Origin: CAWBRT01 sp963819175
GTDB taxonomy: Bacteria; Acidobacteriota; Terriglobia; Terriglobales; Acidobacteriaceae
Assembly (NCBI GenBank): GCA_963819175.1
Contig: CAWFVJ010000016.1
Coordinates: 62,001 to 126,000 of the forward strand
DNA: 64,000 nt
Direction: 5' to 3'
The notes below the pieces were generated by a model that was not told where the DNA came from, made no database searches, and saw only the letters and a list, made by a program, of their open reading frames with translations. Below are positions 10,125-19,612 of this stretch, piece after piece (within the stretch, counting starts at the first letter, position 1; the number at the start of each line of letters is the position of its first letter). Both the position numbers and the translations under genes were made by a program.

Positions 10125-11033
10125 ATGAAAGCAGTTGTTGTCCACCAATATGGCGGTCCCGAAGTACTGAAGTTCGAGGAGTACCCTGATCCGGTGCCGG
10201 GTGCAGGAGAAGTGCTGGTGCGGGTCGCCGCCACCAGCGTGAATCCGATCGACTACAAACGGCGTGCAGGGCAGACGAAGGATTTTTATCCCATCAAGTT
10301 TCCGGGACTGATGGGAGTAGACATCGCGGGAACCCTCGTCAAGATTGGGCCCGAAGTTGAGGGCGTTTCTGTCGGAGAGCAGGTGTTCGCAATGGCGACT
10401 GACACGTACGCCGAACTGTGCGTTGTGAAAGCAGCGATCCTGGCCAAGGTTCCCGAGGGACTCGATTTGATCCAGGCGGCAGCTCTGCCGCTCGTGACGA
10501 CAACCGGCAACGAACTGATTTCGGCAGGTACAGGAATCAAAGCGGGCCAGACGGTACTCGTCGCCGGAGCCGCGGGAGGGGTGGGGCGTTCGGCGGTGTT
10601 CACCGCGAAGCAACGCGGAGCGATCGTGATTGCAGGTGTTTTGAAAAAGCAGATGGAAGAAGCGAGGACTATCGGCGCGGATCGGGTAGTCGCAACCGAC
10701 GACGACAACGCGATTGCGAATCTTTCGCCCCTCGATGCTGTCGCCGATGCGGTTGGCGGCAAAACCGCCGAGAAGCTGATTGCCAAGGTCAAGCCGGGAG
10801 GAGTGTTTGCGTCGGTTCTCGGGGCACCGCAGAACGCCGGGAAGTACCCATCTGTAAAGGTGGTGCCGGTGTACGCGCAACCCGATACGAAGACTCTCCG
10901 GTTCATGGCCGAAGCCGTCCGAGATGGCAAACTGGTCATTCCGATCAGCCGGAAGCTGCCGCTCAGTGACGCAGCCGAGGCTCAAGCCGCTGCGGAAAAG
11001 GGTGGTATCGGGAAGGTCTTGCTGGTGGCCTGA
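10125..11033 (+). CDS. NADP-dependent quinone oxidoreductase-like protein (zinc-less MDR)
   Basis: A 302-residue cytosolic protein of the quinone-oxidoreductase branch of medium-chain dehydrogenases. The N-terminal GroES-like domain (KAVVVHQYGGPEVLKFEE, VNPIDYKRRAG) is followed by the nucleotide-binding Rossmann motif VLVAGAAGGVGRSAVFTAKQ, and no zinc-ligand cysteine clusters are present. It probably reduces quinones or enones with NADPH. Start ATG 10125 has an excellent GAAGGAG site at proper distance. It is monocistronic, with divergent ampG upstream. Confidence 0.9.
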   Translation: MKAVVVHQYGGPEVLKFEEYPDPVPGAGEVLVRVAATSVNPIDYKRRAGQTKDFYPIKFPGLMGVDIAGTLVKIGPEVEGVSVGEQVFAMATDTYAELCVVKAAILAKVPEGLDLIQAAALPLVTTTGNELISAGTGIKAGQTVLVAGAAGGVGRSAVFTAKQRGAIVIAGVLKKQMEEARTIGADRVVATDDDNAIANLSPLDAVADAVGGKTAEKLIAKVKPGGVFASVLGAPQNAGKYPSVKVVPVYAQPDTKTLRFMAEAVRDGKLVIPISRKLPLSDAAEAQAAAEKGGIGKVLLVA

Positions 11034-11185
11034 AGTCTTTGCCGGACATTACATCGCCTAACCATCAGCGCGGAATCAATACCGCTTCGAACCCGCCGTG
11101 AAGCCGGGACCCCGGCGAAGGGCCGCCCCGCCGCCGGCTCCGGCAGGCACCCTGCTTGTAGAATTCAAGTGAGGGGATGATCGAA

Positions 11186-12147
11186 ATGTTTAAAGTGGCA
11201 ATTCTGGATGACTACCAGCAGCGTAGCGCACTCTCTGGCGGATTGGAACAGCCTTGCTCCCCGCGCCCAGGTCGAGTTTTTCCACGACAACCTCGTCGAT
11301 CTGCCGCGGCTTGCCGGCCGCCTGCAATCTTTTCAGGCGGTAGTGCTGATGCGCGAGCGCACGCCCTTTCCGCGCGCACTGTTCGAGCAGCTCCCCAACC
11401 TGCGCCTGCTGGTCACCGCGGGCATGCGTAATGCCTCCATCGATGTCGACGCCGCTACCGAGCGCGGCGTGCTGGTGACTGGCACCGAGACGCTGGCGAC
11501 ACCCACTGCGGAGCTTACCTGGGGGCTGATTCTTGCGCTCTCCCGCAACTTGGTGCGCGAGGCAAACGGCATGCGCTCCGGCCAGTGGCAAACCACGGTT
11601 GGGCACGGTGTGGCGGGCAAGACGCTGGGAGTCCTGGGGCTCGGCAAACTCGGTTCGCGGGTCGCCGTCCTGGGCAAGGCGTTTGGCATGCAGGTGCTGG
11701 CCTGGAGCCAGAACCTCACGCCGGAGAAGGCTTCCGCGGCGGGGGCCGTTTACGCCAGCAAGGAGAAGCTGCTCGAGAACGAGCGACATCGTCACCATCC
11801 ACTTGGTGCTTTCCGAGCGCACGCGCAATCTGATTGGCGCCTCCGAGCTGGCGCGCATGAAGCCCAGCGCTTTCCTGGTCAACACTTCGCGCGGACCGAT
11901 CGTGAACCAGGCGGCCCTGCTGGAGGCGCTGGGTACGCGTCGCATCGCCGGCGCGGCCATCGACGTTTATGATCAGGAGCCGCTGCCGGCCGATCACCCG
12001 TTGCGGAAGCCTGAGAATCTTCTGCTGACGCCGCATCTTGGCTACGTCACCGAGGAGAACTATCGCCTGATCTACGGCTGCGCGGTGGAGAACATACGGG
12101 CCTTTCTCGACGGCAAGCCGGTGCGCGCCATCAACAAGCTGGGCTGA
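11186..12147 (+). CDS. D-isomer-specific 2-hydroxyacid dehydrogenase (two frameshifts)
   Basis: About 319 residues once two single-base insertions are ignored (near 11221, where DDYQQ should join VAHSLADWN, and near 11783, where LLEN should join SDIVTIHLVL). Landmarks: substrate-domain LRLLVTAGMRNASIDV, Rossmann motif GVLGLGKLGSRVA, catalytic region NTSRGPIVNQAALLEAL (Arg), VYDQEPLPADHPL (Glu) and NLLLTPHLGYVTEE (His). The family interconverts 2-keto acids and D-2-hydroxy acids with NAD(P)H; the closest branch is phosphoglycerate-dehydrogenase-like, but the substrate is open. Start ATG follows GAGGGG. Both breaks look like sequence errors since every catalytic motif is retained. Confidence 0.85.
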
Positions 12148-12287
12148 ACGGGCTGCCTCGCGTGCTCCGGGTCTGATCAGCTTTTGACATGCGCCCGCTT
12201 TCTTACCTTGGTGCTTCGCCAATGCTTGAGCACCTCCCGGCAATGTGAGCTGACCAGTTTTCGCTGCCGGGTCCGGACGGAGGAATC

Positions 12288-12666
12288 ATGCGCGAAGTCG
12301 TTGCCACCGAGAATGCACCCAAGCCCATCGGCCCTTACTCGCAGGCCATCAAGGCAAACGGATTTATCTTCCTGAGCGGGCAGACCCCGCTCGACCCCGC
12401 CACGCAGCAGCTTGTGGCCGGCGGAGTAGCCGAGCAGACCGAGCGCACCCTGAAAAACCTTGAGGCGATTCTCAAGGTCGCGCGGCTCCAGCATGGACAA
12501 AGTCGTGCGTTGTGGAGTGTTTCTGAAGGACATGAACGACTTTGCGGCCATGAACGAGGTGTACGGCAAGTTCTTCAGGAGCAATCCACCGGCGCGCACA
12601 ACCGTCCAGGCAGCGCGGCTGCCCAAGGACTGCCTGGTTGAAATCGACGCCATCGCCCTGGCCTGA
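12288..12666 (+). CDS. ridA: RidA family enamine/imine deaminase (one frameshift near 12481)
   Basis: RidA hydrolyses reactive 2-aminoacrylate and similar enamines made by PLP enzymes, as a cytosolic trimer. The N-terminal frame gives APKPIGPYSQAIKANGFIFLSGQ and the C-terminal frame gives SMDKVVRCGVFLKDMNDFAA then NPPARTTVQAARLPKDCLVE, including the substrate-binding arginine. A single extra base in GCGCGG near 12481 separates them; repaired, the protein has about 125 residues, the family norm. It starts 140 bases after the hydroxyacid dehydrogenase on the same strand. Confidence 0.9.
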
Positions 12667-12753
12667 GCCACTCTGGCGGACATCTGCGGCAAACACACGG
12701 GGTACTGGCGCGATTTCGTGGAGAAACCATGCTGGCCGTCGTAAGATAGATAT

Positions 12754-13659
12754 ATGTCCGCCGCTGTAGATTTGCTGACCTTTTCCGCCGAATTACAGTC
12801 CAAGTGGCGCAAGCTGGAAGAAAGCCTGCGACTCGTTGGGGAAGACCCTGGTTGCCTATTCCGGGGGCGTGGATTCGGCGTTTCTGGCCTGGGCCGCTCA
12901 TTCGGTTTCGCCCGGACGGGTGGTCGCCCTGCTGGCCGATTCGCCCAGCCTCGCCCGCACGCAAAAGCGCGAGGCCATTTCGTTTTGCGAGCAGAACGGA
13001 ATTCCGCTGGAGATCATTTCCACGGCCGAGATGGAGCGTCCCGACTACGTGCGCAACGATTCCATGCGGTGCTTCCACTGCAAGGACGAGTTGTTCATCG
13101 CCGTGGAGCGCTATCGCGACGAGCACGGATTTGAGACCGTCGCCTATGGCATCAACTTTGACGATCAAGGCGACTATCGTCCCGGCCAGCAGGCGGCACA
13201 GCGGCACGGTGTCGCTGCCCCGCTGCTCGAAGCCGGCTTCACCAAGCAGGACATTCGTGACGTAGCTCGCGCGGCTGGGTTAAGCGTGTGGGACAAGCCC
13301 GCATCGGCCTGCCTCTCCTCGCGCATCGAGTACGGACGCGAAGTGACCCCGAGGCATTGCGCCAGGTGGAAGCAGGCGAGGACGCGTTGCGGGCGCTGGG
13401 ATTCCGGCAGATGCGCGTGCGCCATCATGGCGCCATCGCACGCATCGAGATCGCCCGCGACGAACTGGCGCGCGCTTTGACCTTGGAGATGGCGGCCGAG
13501 TTCACGCGCATTTTCAAGCAACTCGGGTTTAAGTTCGTGACGCTCGACTTGGAGGGCTTTCGCTCCGGTTCGATGAACGCCGTGCTTTCGGTCGAGGCGC
13601 TTTCCGGCCAATCCAGCCGTAAGCCTGAGCCGTGGGTGAGGCCGGTCTTTGCGGGGTAA
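12754..13659 (+). CDS. larE: ATP-dependent sacrificial sulfur transferase LarE (two frameshifts)
   Basis: LarE activates its substrate with ATP and donates a cysteine sulfur, best known in building the nickel-pincer cofactor of lactate racemase. The PP-loop motif VAYSGGVDSAFLAW is at about residues 30-43, RCFHCKDELF follows, and the sacrificial cysteine is in DKPASACLSSRIEYG. The C-terminal domain continues as DALRALGFRQMRVRHHG. Frame breaks are near 12829 and near 13346 (TPEALRQVEAGE restored by one base). No larA, larB or larC is visible nearby, so its cofactor role here is unproven; LarE-like proteins are also found without them. Confidence 0.87.
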
Positions 13660-13786
13660 CGTACGTACGCTGTTGCCCAGCAGCTCCCGTGCGATAATCA
13701 ATGGAGTGCTTGCCCCAGCAAACGCGCCCATCGTCTCGGCCGCCACGTGCGCAACCACGACCATCCGTCAACGTCTAGGAAAATTT

Positions 13787-14745
13787 ATGCTGCGAAAAAC
13801 TCTGTTGTTTCTGGCCATCGCCTGGCTCGGCTGCTCGGCCGCGCCCCAACAAGCCAAATCCGGGCTTGCGGGACCCGTGCAATGGGCCGGCTGATTTGAA
13901 CCGGCGGGTGGAGCGCACAGTGCGCTCGGAATTCAAGATCCCCGCCTACGTGAAAATCTCGATCAGTTCGCCGAAGCCCAGTGAGTTTGCGAACTACGAC
14001 ACCATCACGGTGACGTTCGCGGACCGAGGATAAGAAGCAGACGCACGAATTTCTCATCTCCAAGGATGGCAAGCAACTGGTCGACATGCGCAAGATGGAT
14101 CTGACAGCCGATCCCTATCAGAAGGCGATGGCCAAGATCGATCTGACGGGGCGGCCTCCGCGGGGCAATAAGGATGCCAAGGTCACCGTGGTTGTCTATG
14201 ACGATTTCCAGTGCCCGTTTTGCTCGCGCATGCACCAGGAGCTGTTTTCGCTGATGAAGAGCTATGGCGACCGCGTGAAGGTGTATTACAAGGATTATCC
14301 CCTGCCTGCCGAGATGCATCCTTGGGCGCGGCGTGCGGCGATTGACTCGAATTGCCTGGCGCAGCAGAACGGCGAGGCGTTCTGGGATTTCGCCGACTAT
14401 GTGCATGCGAACGGGCGGCAGATCAGCGGCGAGAAGAAGAACTTGGAAGCCCAGCTTGCGGCTGTCGACCACGTCGCGACGGACATTGGCAACAAGCGCA
14501 ACCTGAATACCGCGATGCTCGCGCAGTGCATCAAAGAGCAACCCTCGAAGGATTTGGAAAAATCCGTCAAGGAAGCCGAATCGTTGGGGGTGAACGCCAC
14601 GCCGTTTATATTCATCAACGGTCAGAAGGTCGAGGGCGCCATTCCCTCCGCCGAACTCAAAGCGATTCTGGACCAGGCGCTTCGCGATGCCGGCCAGCAG
14701 CCGCCCGCGGACACGTCGGCCTCGGCAGCGAGCGCCGGAAAGTAG
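13787..14745 (+). CDS. Secreted DsbA-like thioredoxin-fold protein (two frameshifts)
   Basis: The N-terminus MLRKTLLFLAIAWLGCSAA is a signal peptide with a lipobox-like LGCS. The middle region (LNRRVERTVRSEFKIPAYVK) is an acidobacterial-style N-terminal extension. The thioredoxin domain contains VVVYDDFQCPFCSRMHQELF with active site CPFC, then PWARRAAIDSNCLAQQ and the cis-proline loop NATPFIFINGQ. Such proteins oxidise or isomerise disulfides in the periplasm. Breaks lie near 13885 and 14027; each is fixed by removing one base. With the next gene it makes a plausible envelope protein-folding pair. Confidence 0.85.
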
Positions 14746-14807
14746 GCTCTGGTGAAACTTTCACCGGGAGGGTTGGATTTGCACGGGAAATGTGAAGAAC
14801 GGGGCCC

Positions 14808-15870
14808 ATGGACGGCACCTGCCGGATCGCGGCATGTGCCATCCTGGCGATCGCGGTTGTTTTGTTGCTGCCGGCCGGCGCTTGCAGCAGTGGACAGGCC
14901 GGACCTGATGTTCTGGCCAAGGTGAACGGCCGCAAGATCATGCGCTCGGAAGTGGAGAAGTACTATCACAACCAGACCGAAGGTTCTCCTCAGTCGCCTT
15001 CGGAGGAGCAGGCCCAAAGCCTGCGGCTCAGCATTGTGCGCGAGCTGATCGATAACGAGATCCTGATGCAGCGCGCCGAAAAGCTCGGGCTGATGGCGAC
15101 CGACGAAGAGGTTGAAAGCAAGCTGAACACGGTCAAGGCGCCCTATACAAAGGAAGAATTCGACCAGCGTTTGAAGGAGCGCAAGATCACGCTCGACGAT
15201 TTCCGGCGCGACATCCGCCGCTCGATTACGATTGAGAAGGTGGTGAACAAGGAAATCTCTTCGAAGGTCAACATCGTCGACGCCGATGTCACTGCCTATT
15301 ACAACCAGCACAAGGCCGAGTTCAACCTGATCGAGCCCCAGTACCATCTGGCGCAGATTCTGGTGACCTCGCAGCCGAATCCACAGGTTCACAACCTGAA
15401 GAACGACAAGGCGCAGAACGAAGCCGATGCGCGCAAGAAAGTGCAGATGATTATGCATCGCCTGGATAGCGGCGAGGATTTTGCCGCCGTGGCGGCCAAC
15501 TTACAGCGAGCAGCCCGAGACCTCGGCCAATGGCGGCGATCTTGGTTTCGTTCCCGAGTCCTCCCTCAAGTCGGATCGCCAGGCGGCCGAGGCGATTTCC
15601 AAGCTCAAGGCAGGCCAGTACACTCCTCCGTTGCCGGGAGCCGATGCCAACCACAAACTGGCCGGGTTCCGCATCATCCGTTTGCTCAGCAGAGAGACAG
15701 CGGGACAACGGGAGATAAGCGATCCGCGAGTGCAGCAGGCCATACGGACCCAGTTGCGTGAGCGGCGCGAACAACTGCTGCGCACGGCCTATTACGAGTC
15801 GATGCGCAATGAAGCCAAGGTGGAGAATTACCTCGCGGATTCGATTCTGAAGAGTTCGGGAGCGCAGTAG
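14808..15870 (+). CDS. Peptidylprolyl isomerase lipoprotein, SurA/PpiC type (one frameshift near 15502)
   Basis: About 353 residues. N-terminal signal with lipobox LPAGAC, a SurA-like N-terminal helical domain (VLAKVNGRKIMRSEVEKYY, LIDNEILMQRAEKLGL), then a parvulin domain: YHLAQILVTS, SGEDFAAVAANYSEQPETSA and GGDLGFVPESSL. The frame breaks at AACTTACAGCG near 15502, where one T is extra. It would act in the periplasm as a chaperone/isomerase for exported proteins. It begins 62 bases after the DsbA-like gene and ends nine bases from the convergent biotin carrier gene. Confidence 0.88.
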
Positions 15871-15879
15871 CAGCGGTCT

Positions 15880-16380
15880 TTATTCGACGATGGCCATCGT
15901 GTCGCCGGGATTCACGTTGCTGCCCTCGGCAACCATAATTCTCTGAACCACGCCCTTCTTCGGCGACTTGATTTCGTTTTGCATCTTCATGGCCTCGACC
16001 ACGAGGATGCCCTGCTCGGCCTCAACCTCGTCCTTTTCTGCAACCATGAGACGCACAACTTTGCCGGGCATAGGGGCAATAATTTTCTGCGGGCCTTCGC
16101 CAATGCCCGCCGCCGCCCGGCGGCTTCGCAAGGAGCGGGGGTCGCGCACTTCGGCCGCGAAGCGCTCCGAGCCGATGATGATGTGGGTATCTCCGAGCAT
16201 CGAATACTCGCGCTTGATCTCGTGAGCCCGGTGGTTCACCAGCATCGAGATGACGTCGCGGGCGGTAAAGGCCGCATCCACGATGATCTCCTGGCCATCG
16301 ACGTGACAACGCCAGGTTTCGCCCTGCTCTTCGATTTCAACGTGATGCTGAGTGCCATCGATGATGACGTCGTAGGTCAT
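15880..16380 (-). CDS. Biotin carboxyl carrier domain protein of an acyl-CoA carboxylase
   Basis: A 166-residue protein with two parts. Residues 1-90 resemble the C-terminal linker region of acyl-CoA carboxylase alpha subunits. Residues 95-166 are a biotinyl domain: IIAPMPGKVVRLMVAEKDEV, the biotinylation motif VVEAMKMQNEIKSP, and closing VNPGDTMAIVE. Biotin is attached to the Lys of EAMKM. It lies 17 bases downstream of the biotin carboxylase gene on the same strand, so the two are one transcription unit and presumably one enzyme. Confidence 0.92.
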   Translation of the reverse strand: MTYDVIIDGTQHHVEIEEQGETWRCHVDGQEIIVDAAFTARDVISMLVNHRAHEIKREYSMLGDTHIIIGSERFAAEVRDPRSLRSRRAAAGIGEGPQKIIAPMPGKVVRLMVAEKDEVEAEQGILVVEAMKMQNEIKSPKKGVVQRIMVAEGSNVNPGDTMAIVE

Positions 16381-16397
16381 GCTGCCCCCTTGCCTGT

Positions 16398-17936
16398 CTA
16401 GTGCAGCGCCTCTTCGCGCGCGCTCCGTTTCCAGTTGCTGACCGGCTTCTTTGGCGCTTCGCGCACCGCGCCATTGCGGGAACTTTTCAGCGAAGATATC
16501 TCCGGCCCGCCTCGGCTCTCCACCTGGGCAAAAAGGGCTGCAGCGATGGCCGCAATCGGAATTCGCATGCGGGTACGCTCGTCGACCGGTTTGGGCTCTC
16601 GCAAGAGACGGTCAAGAAATCCCGTATCGAAGTTTCCCGCCTGGAACTCCGGATGCAACAGGATGCGGCGGAACAGCGAGATATTGGTCTTGATTCCGCC
16701 GATGAAGACCTCGACCAGTACACGGCGCATGCGGTTGATGGCGTCCGTACGGGTGGGACCGTAGGCGCTCAGCTTGGAGAGCAGCGGATCGTATTCAATG
16801 GGAATTGTCCAGCCCTCGTAGATGCCGCCGTCGCGGCGAACGCCCGGACCCGCGGGCGAGATGAGCCTGGTGATGCGCCCGGGCGACGGGAAGTAGTTGT
16901 TATCCGGGTCTTCCGCATAGATCCGGCACTCGATGGCGTGGCCGCGGATTTGCACATCTTCCTGGCGCACCGCGAGCTTCTCGCCGGCGGCAATCTGGAG
17001 TTGCATTTGCACCAGGTCAAGACCGGTCACCATCTCGGTCACCGGATGTTCGACCTGCAAACGCGTGTTCATCTCCAGAAAATAGAAATTGCGCGCCTGG
17101 TCGACGAGGAACTCGACGGTGCCTGCGTTCGTGTAGTGCGCAACCTTGGCCGCCCGGACCGCAATCTCGCCCATGCGCCGCCGCATGTCGTCGTCGACGA
17201 TCGGCGAAGGCGCTTCTTCCATCACCTTCTGATGGCGCCGCTGGATGGAACACTCGCGTTCGCCGAGGTAGATCACATTGCCGTGCTCGTCGGCCATGAT
17301 CTGCATCTCGACGTGCCGGGGATTCTCGATCAGTTTCTCGATGTAGACTTCGTTATCTCCGAATGCGCGTTGCGCCTCCGAGCGCGTCAGGTCGAAGGCC
17401 GAACGCATCTCGTCGGGGGTGTGGACCTGGCGCATGCCCTTGCCGCCGCCGCCGGAAGCAGCCTTCAGCATCACGGGGTAGCCGATCTTTTCGGCGACTT
17501 CCTGCGCTTGGCCGACACTCTCCAGACCTTTTTCCGAACCCGGCACAAACGGCACGCCCGCCTTCTTCATCGTTTGGCGAGCTCGCGTCTTGGACCCCAT
17601 CATCTCCATGGAGTGCGCACTGGGGCCGATGAACTTGATGCCCGCTCGCTCGCAGGCGCTGGCAAATTGCGCATTCTCGGAAAGAAAACCGTATCCCGGA
17701 TGAATCGCTTCGGCCCCGCTGCGGCGCGCGACATCCAGAATCTTCTCGATATTCAGATACGACTCGCTGGCCTGCGCGGGACCGATGTGATAAGCGTGGT
17801 CCATCTTGCGCACGAACAGCGCCCGACGGTCCACGTTGGAGAACACGCCTATCGATTCAATGCCCATCTCCCGACACGCACGCGCAATGCGCACGGCAAT
17901 CTCGCCGCGATTGGCAATCAAAACTCGCCGGAACAT
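16398..17936 (-). CDS. accC: Biotin carboxylase subunit of acetyl-/propionyl-CoA carboxylase
   Basis: ATP- and bicarbonate-dependent carboxylation of biotin. The 512-residue protein starts with FRRVLIANRGEIAVRIARAC, has EAIHPGYGFLSENAQFA, the ATP-grasp glycine loop KAASGGGGKGMR, the catalytic segment LGERECSIQRRHQKVMEEAP and EMNTRLQVEHPVTEMVTGLD. It is about 60 residues longer than E. coli AccC; the C-terminal tail resembles the beginning of the linker in propionyl-/methylcrotonyl-type alpha subunits. The adjacent carrier protein supplies the rest. The carboxyltransferase is not in the window, so the acyl-CoA is undetermined. Confidence 0.92.
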   Translation of the reverse strand: MFRRVLIANRGEIAVRIARACREMGIESIGVFSNVDRRALFVRKMDHAYHIGPAQASESYLNIEKILDVARRSGAEAIHPGYGFLSENAQFASACERAGIKFIGPSAHSMEMMGSKTRARQTMKKAGVPFVPGSEKGLESVGQAQEVAEKIGYPVMLKAASGGGGKGMRQVHTPDEMRSAFDLTRSEAQRAFGDNEVYIEKLIENPRHVEMQIMADEHGNVIYLGERECSIQRRHQKVMEEAPSPIVDDDMRRRMGEIAVRAAKVAHYTNAGTVEFLVDQARNFYFLEMNTRLQVEHPVTEMVTGLDLVQMQLQIAAGEKLAVRQEDVQIRGHAIECRIYAEDPDNNYFPSPGRITRLISPAGPGVRRDGGIYEGWTIPIEYDPLLSKLSAYGPTRTDAINRMRRVLVEVFIGGIKTNISLFRRILLHPEFQAGNFDTGFLDRLLREPKPVDERTRMRIPIAAIAAALFAQVESRGGPEISSLKSSRNGAVREAPKKPVSNWKRSAREEALH

Positions 17937-18051
17937 TTTTCACCCCACCCCGGGAACCGGGGAATCTCACCCACTGGATCAAAATAGCACAAAGCCGGCA
18001 AACTGCCCTAAGCAGCCGCTTGATCAGCCCACGGGAATTCCCAAAACAAGA

Positions 18052-18078
18052 AACCTCTCCCTGTCTTTGGGAGAGGTT
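18052..18078 (-). terminator. Rho-independent terminator of the TonB/ExbB cassette
   Basis: Read on the minus strand: AACCTCTCCC, seven-base loop, GGGAGAGGTT (perfect 10-bp stem) followed by TCTTGTTTT. It lies about 60 bases beyond the stop of the TPR lipoprotein gene, ahead of the accC gene. Confidence 0.75.
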
Positions 18079-18139
18079 GGTCAATGAGGAGGTACTTCCA
18101 ATCGGTTTCGCCGGCGCACGCGGACTACAACGCCATCTG

Positions 18140-18976
18140 CTACTTCTTCTGGCTGTCGATCTTCTGGCCGATCTTCTCGTCCAGCACGATGCCGCCTGCT
18201 CCCTGCTTCTCGGCTCTGGCCTTCTTGGTCGCCAGCGTCTTGTCAACCCAGTCATTTGCCGTCTTGATGTCCGCCGTTCGGGCCGCGGCATCGTCGCATT
18301 CATAGTCGGCCCGCTCGCGGTAGAGCAGATTCAGGTAGGCCATCGCATCGTCGTAGTCGGGCCTGATCTGCAGGGCCTTTTGCAACATCTTGATGCCTTC
18401 CTCTACCGGGGCTTGGTTGTTGGTCTTGACGAAGCTGCAAATCTTCTTGTCTTTAAGCGGGGCCGCCGGCTTCATGCCCAATTTGGCGCGCTGTTCCTGG
18501 CGAAGTTTGTAGGCTTCCGACCAGTCGATGACCGCTATCGAGTAATAGTTCTCGGGATCATTCGAATCGGCAGCGGAGGCTTTCTGGTAGTACTGCTTCG
18601 CCTGGTCGAAATCCTTCAATTGGAGATACAGGTAGGCGACGCCTTTCGCGGCATTGATATTCTTCGGGTCCCGCGTCAGAACCTGTTTGTATTCCTCGAT
18701 GGCGGAGCCGGCCATGCGTTTGTTGTCTTCTGTTTCCGCGCCCGGAATGTATTGCTGTGCATAAGCCGTTGCCAGATAAAGTCGGGCGTTCAACAGCGAC
18801 GGATCCAGTGAAACCGCATTCTTAAAGTGCTCGATCGCCTCTTCGTATCGCGAATTCTTGTAGGACTGGACGCCCTTGTTCAACTGATCGCGTGCTCTCA
18901 GCTTGGTACAGCCGGAGACCGAGAACATGGCGAGCAGAATCGCCAAGCCGGCCAGCACTCGTACGCTTCTGTTCAT
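18140..18976 (-). CDS. TPR-repeat lipoprotein
   Basis: A 278-residue secreted protein. MNRSVRVLAGLAILLAMFSVSGC is a lipoprotein signal with cleavage before Cys23. Several tetratricopeptide repeats follow: QLNKGVQSYKNSRYEEAIEH, AIEEYKQVLTRDPKNINAAK, FDQAKQYYQKASAADSNDPE and EGIKMLQKALQIRPDYDDAM. The start at 18976 has GGGAAGGG upstream; a longer frame to 19057 lacks this. As last gene of the tonB-exbB-exbD-exbD cluster it is probably an envelope partner of the energy-transducing complex. The specific function is unknown. Confidence 0.85.
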   Translation of the reverse strand: MNRSVRVLAGLAILLAMFSVSGCTKLRARDQLNKGVQSYKNSRYEEAIEHFKNAVSLDPSLLNARLYLATAYAQQYIPGAETEDNKRMAGSAIEEYKQVLTRDPKNINAAKGVAYLYLQLKDFDQAKQYYQKASAADSNDPENYYSIAVIDWSEAYKLRQEQRAKLGMKPAAPLKDKKICSFVKTNNQAPVEEGIKMLQKALQIRPDYDDAMAYLNLLYRERADYECDDAAARTADIKTANDWVDKTLATKKARAEKQGAGGIVLDEKIGQKIDSQKK

Positions 18977-19117
18977 GGAATTCCCTTCCCTTGCCAGATT
19001 GGGCCCGGAACTACTTTTGATTCCGGCCTGCACCGCCGACGAATCGGACCGGATCAACTCGTTCTCTATGCCCCGGAACTTCCCTCACGAAGGCCGGCTT
19101 CAAATTCGTTGAGCCGG

Positions 19118-19555
19118 TTACTGGCCAGCCTCGATTCTCGCGGTGATCAGCCCGACCTTATCCACGCCGGCGGCGTGGGATTTGTCGATGACCGCAGCGA
19201 TGTCGGCGAAGGGCAGCTCCGTGTCTCCCTTCACGAACATTACCTTTTCAGCCCGGGTGGCGAAGATGTCGCGCAACCGGCCTTCTAAATCTTCGAAGCT
19301 TACATCGTCCTGGTTGATTTTATACGCTGGCTGGCCGCCGGCGCCGCGCAAAACCTGAACCACGATGGTTCGCTCGTTCGAAGGCGGTTGCTGCTGCGCG
19401 TTTTTAGGCGGCTGGGGGACCAGCGCATCCAGGCCTTTCGGCGTGAGCGGCGTGATCACCATGAAGATAATCAGCAGCACCAGCAGCACGTCGATGAGCG
19501 GTGTAACGTTGATGTCTGCGGAGGGACCACCCTTGCCGCCAACTGACATTGCCAT
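19118..19555 (-). CDS. exbD: Biopolymer transport protein ExbD/TolR family (second copy)
   Basis: A 145-residue inner-membrane protein with one transmembrane helix: DINVTPLIDVLLVLLIIFMV contains the protonatable aspartate (ITPLIDV) that couples proton flow to TonB. The periplasmic domain ends with FADIAAVIDKSHAAGVDKVG, typical of TolR/ExbD. It has an unusually proline/glutamine-rich stretch (PQPPKNAQQQPPSNE) after the helix. It follows the other exbD by 57 bases. Two different ExbD-like proteins in tandem are common in this type of cassette. Confidence 0.93.
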   Translation of the reverse strand: MAMSVGGKGGPSADINVTPLIDVLLVLLIIFMVITPLTPKGLDALVPQPPKNAQQQPPSNERTIVVQVLRGAGGQPAYKINQDDVSFEDLEGRLRDIFATRAEKVMFVKGDTELPFADIAAVIDKSHAAGVDKVGLITARIEAGQ

Positions 19556-19612
19556 AGAGAAGCCTCGCTCTTACCCGGGCCCCAATACGCTCCATTGCGC
19601 GTTGGGACGGAT

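Noticed and set aside
13787..14745. In-frame UGA as selenocysteine in the DsbA-like gene (given selC nearby)
   Set aside because: The TGA after VQWAG is in the wrong frame; the sequence is restored by a one-base shift and the CPFC site has normal cysteines. No SECIS-like hairpin was evident.
16401..17987. 528-codon plus-strand frame opposite accC
   Set aside because: Antisense to an unmistakable biotin carboxylase; composition (His/Arg/Leu-rich) is that of a shadow frame.
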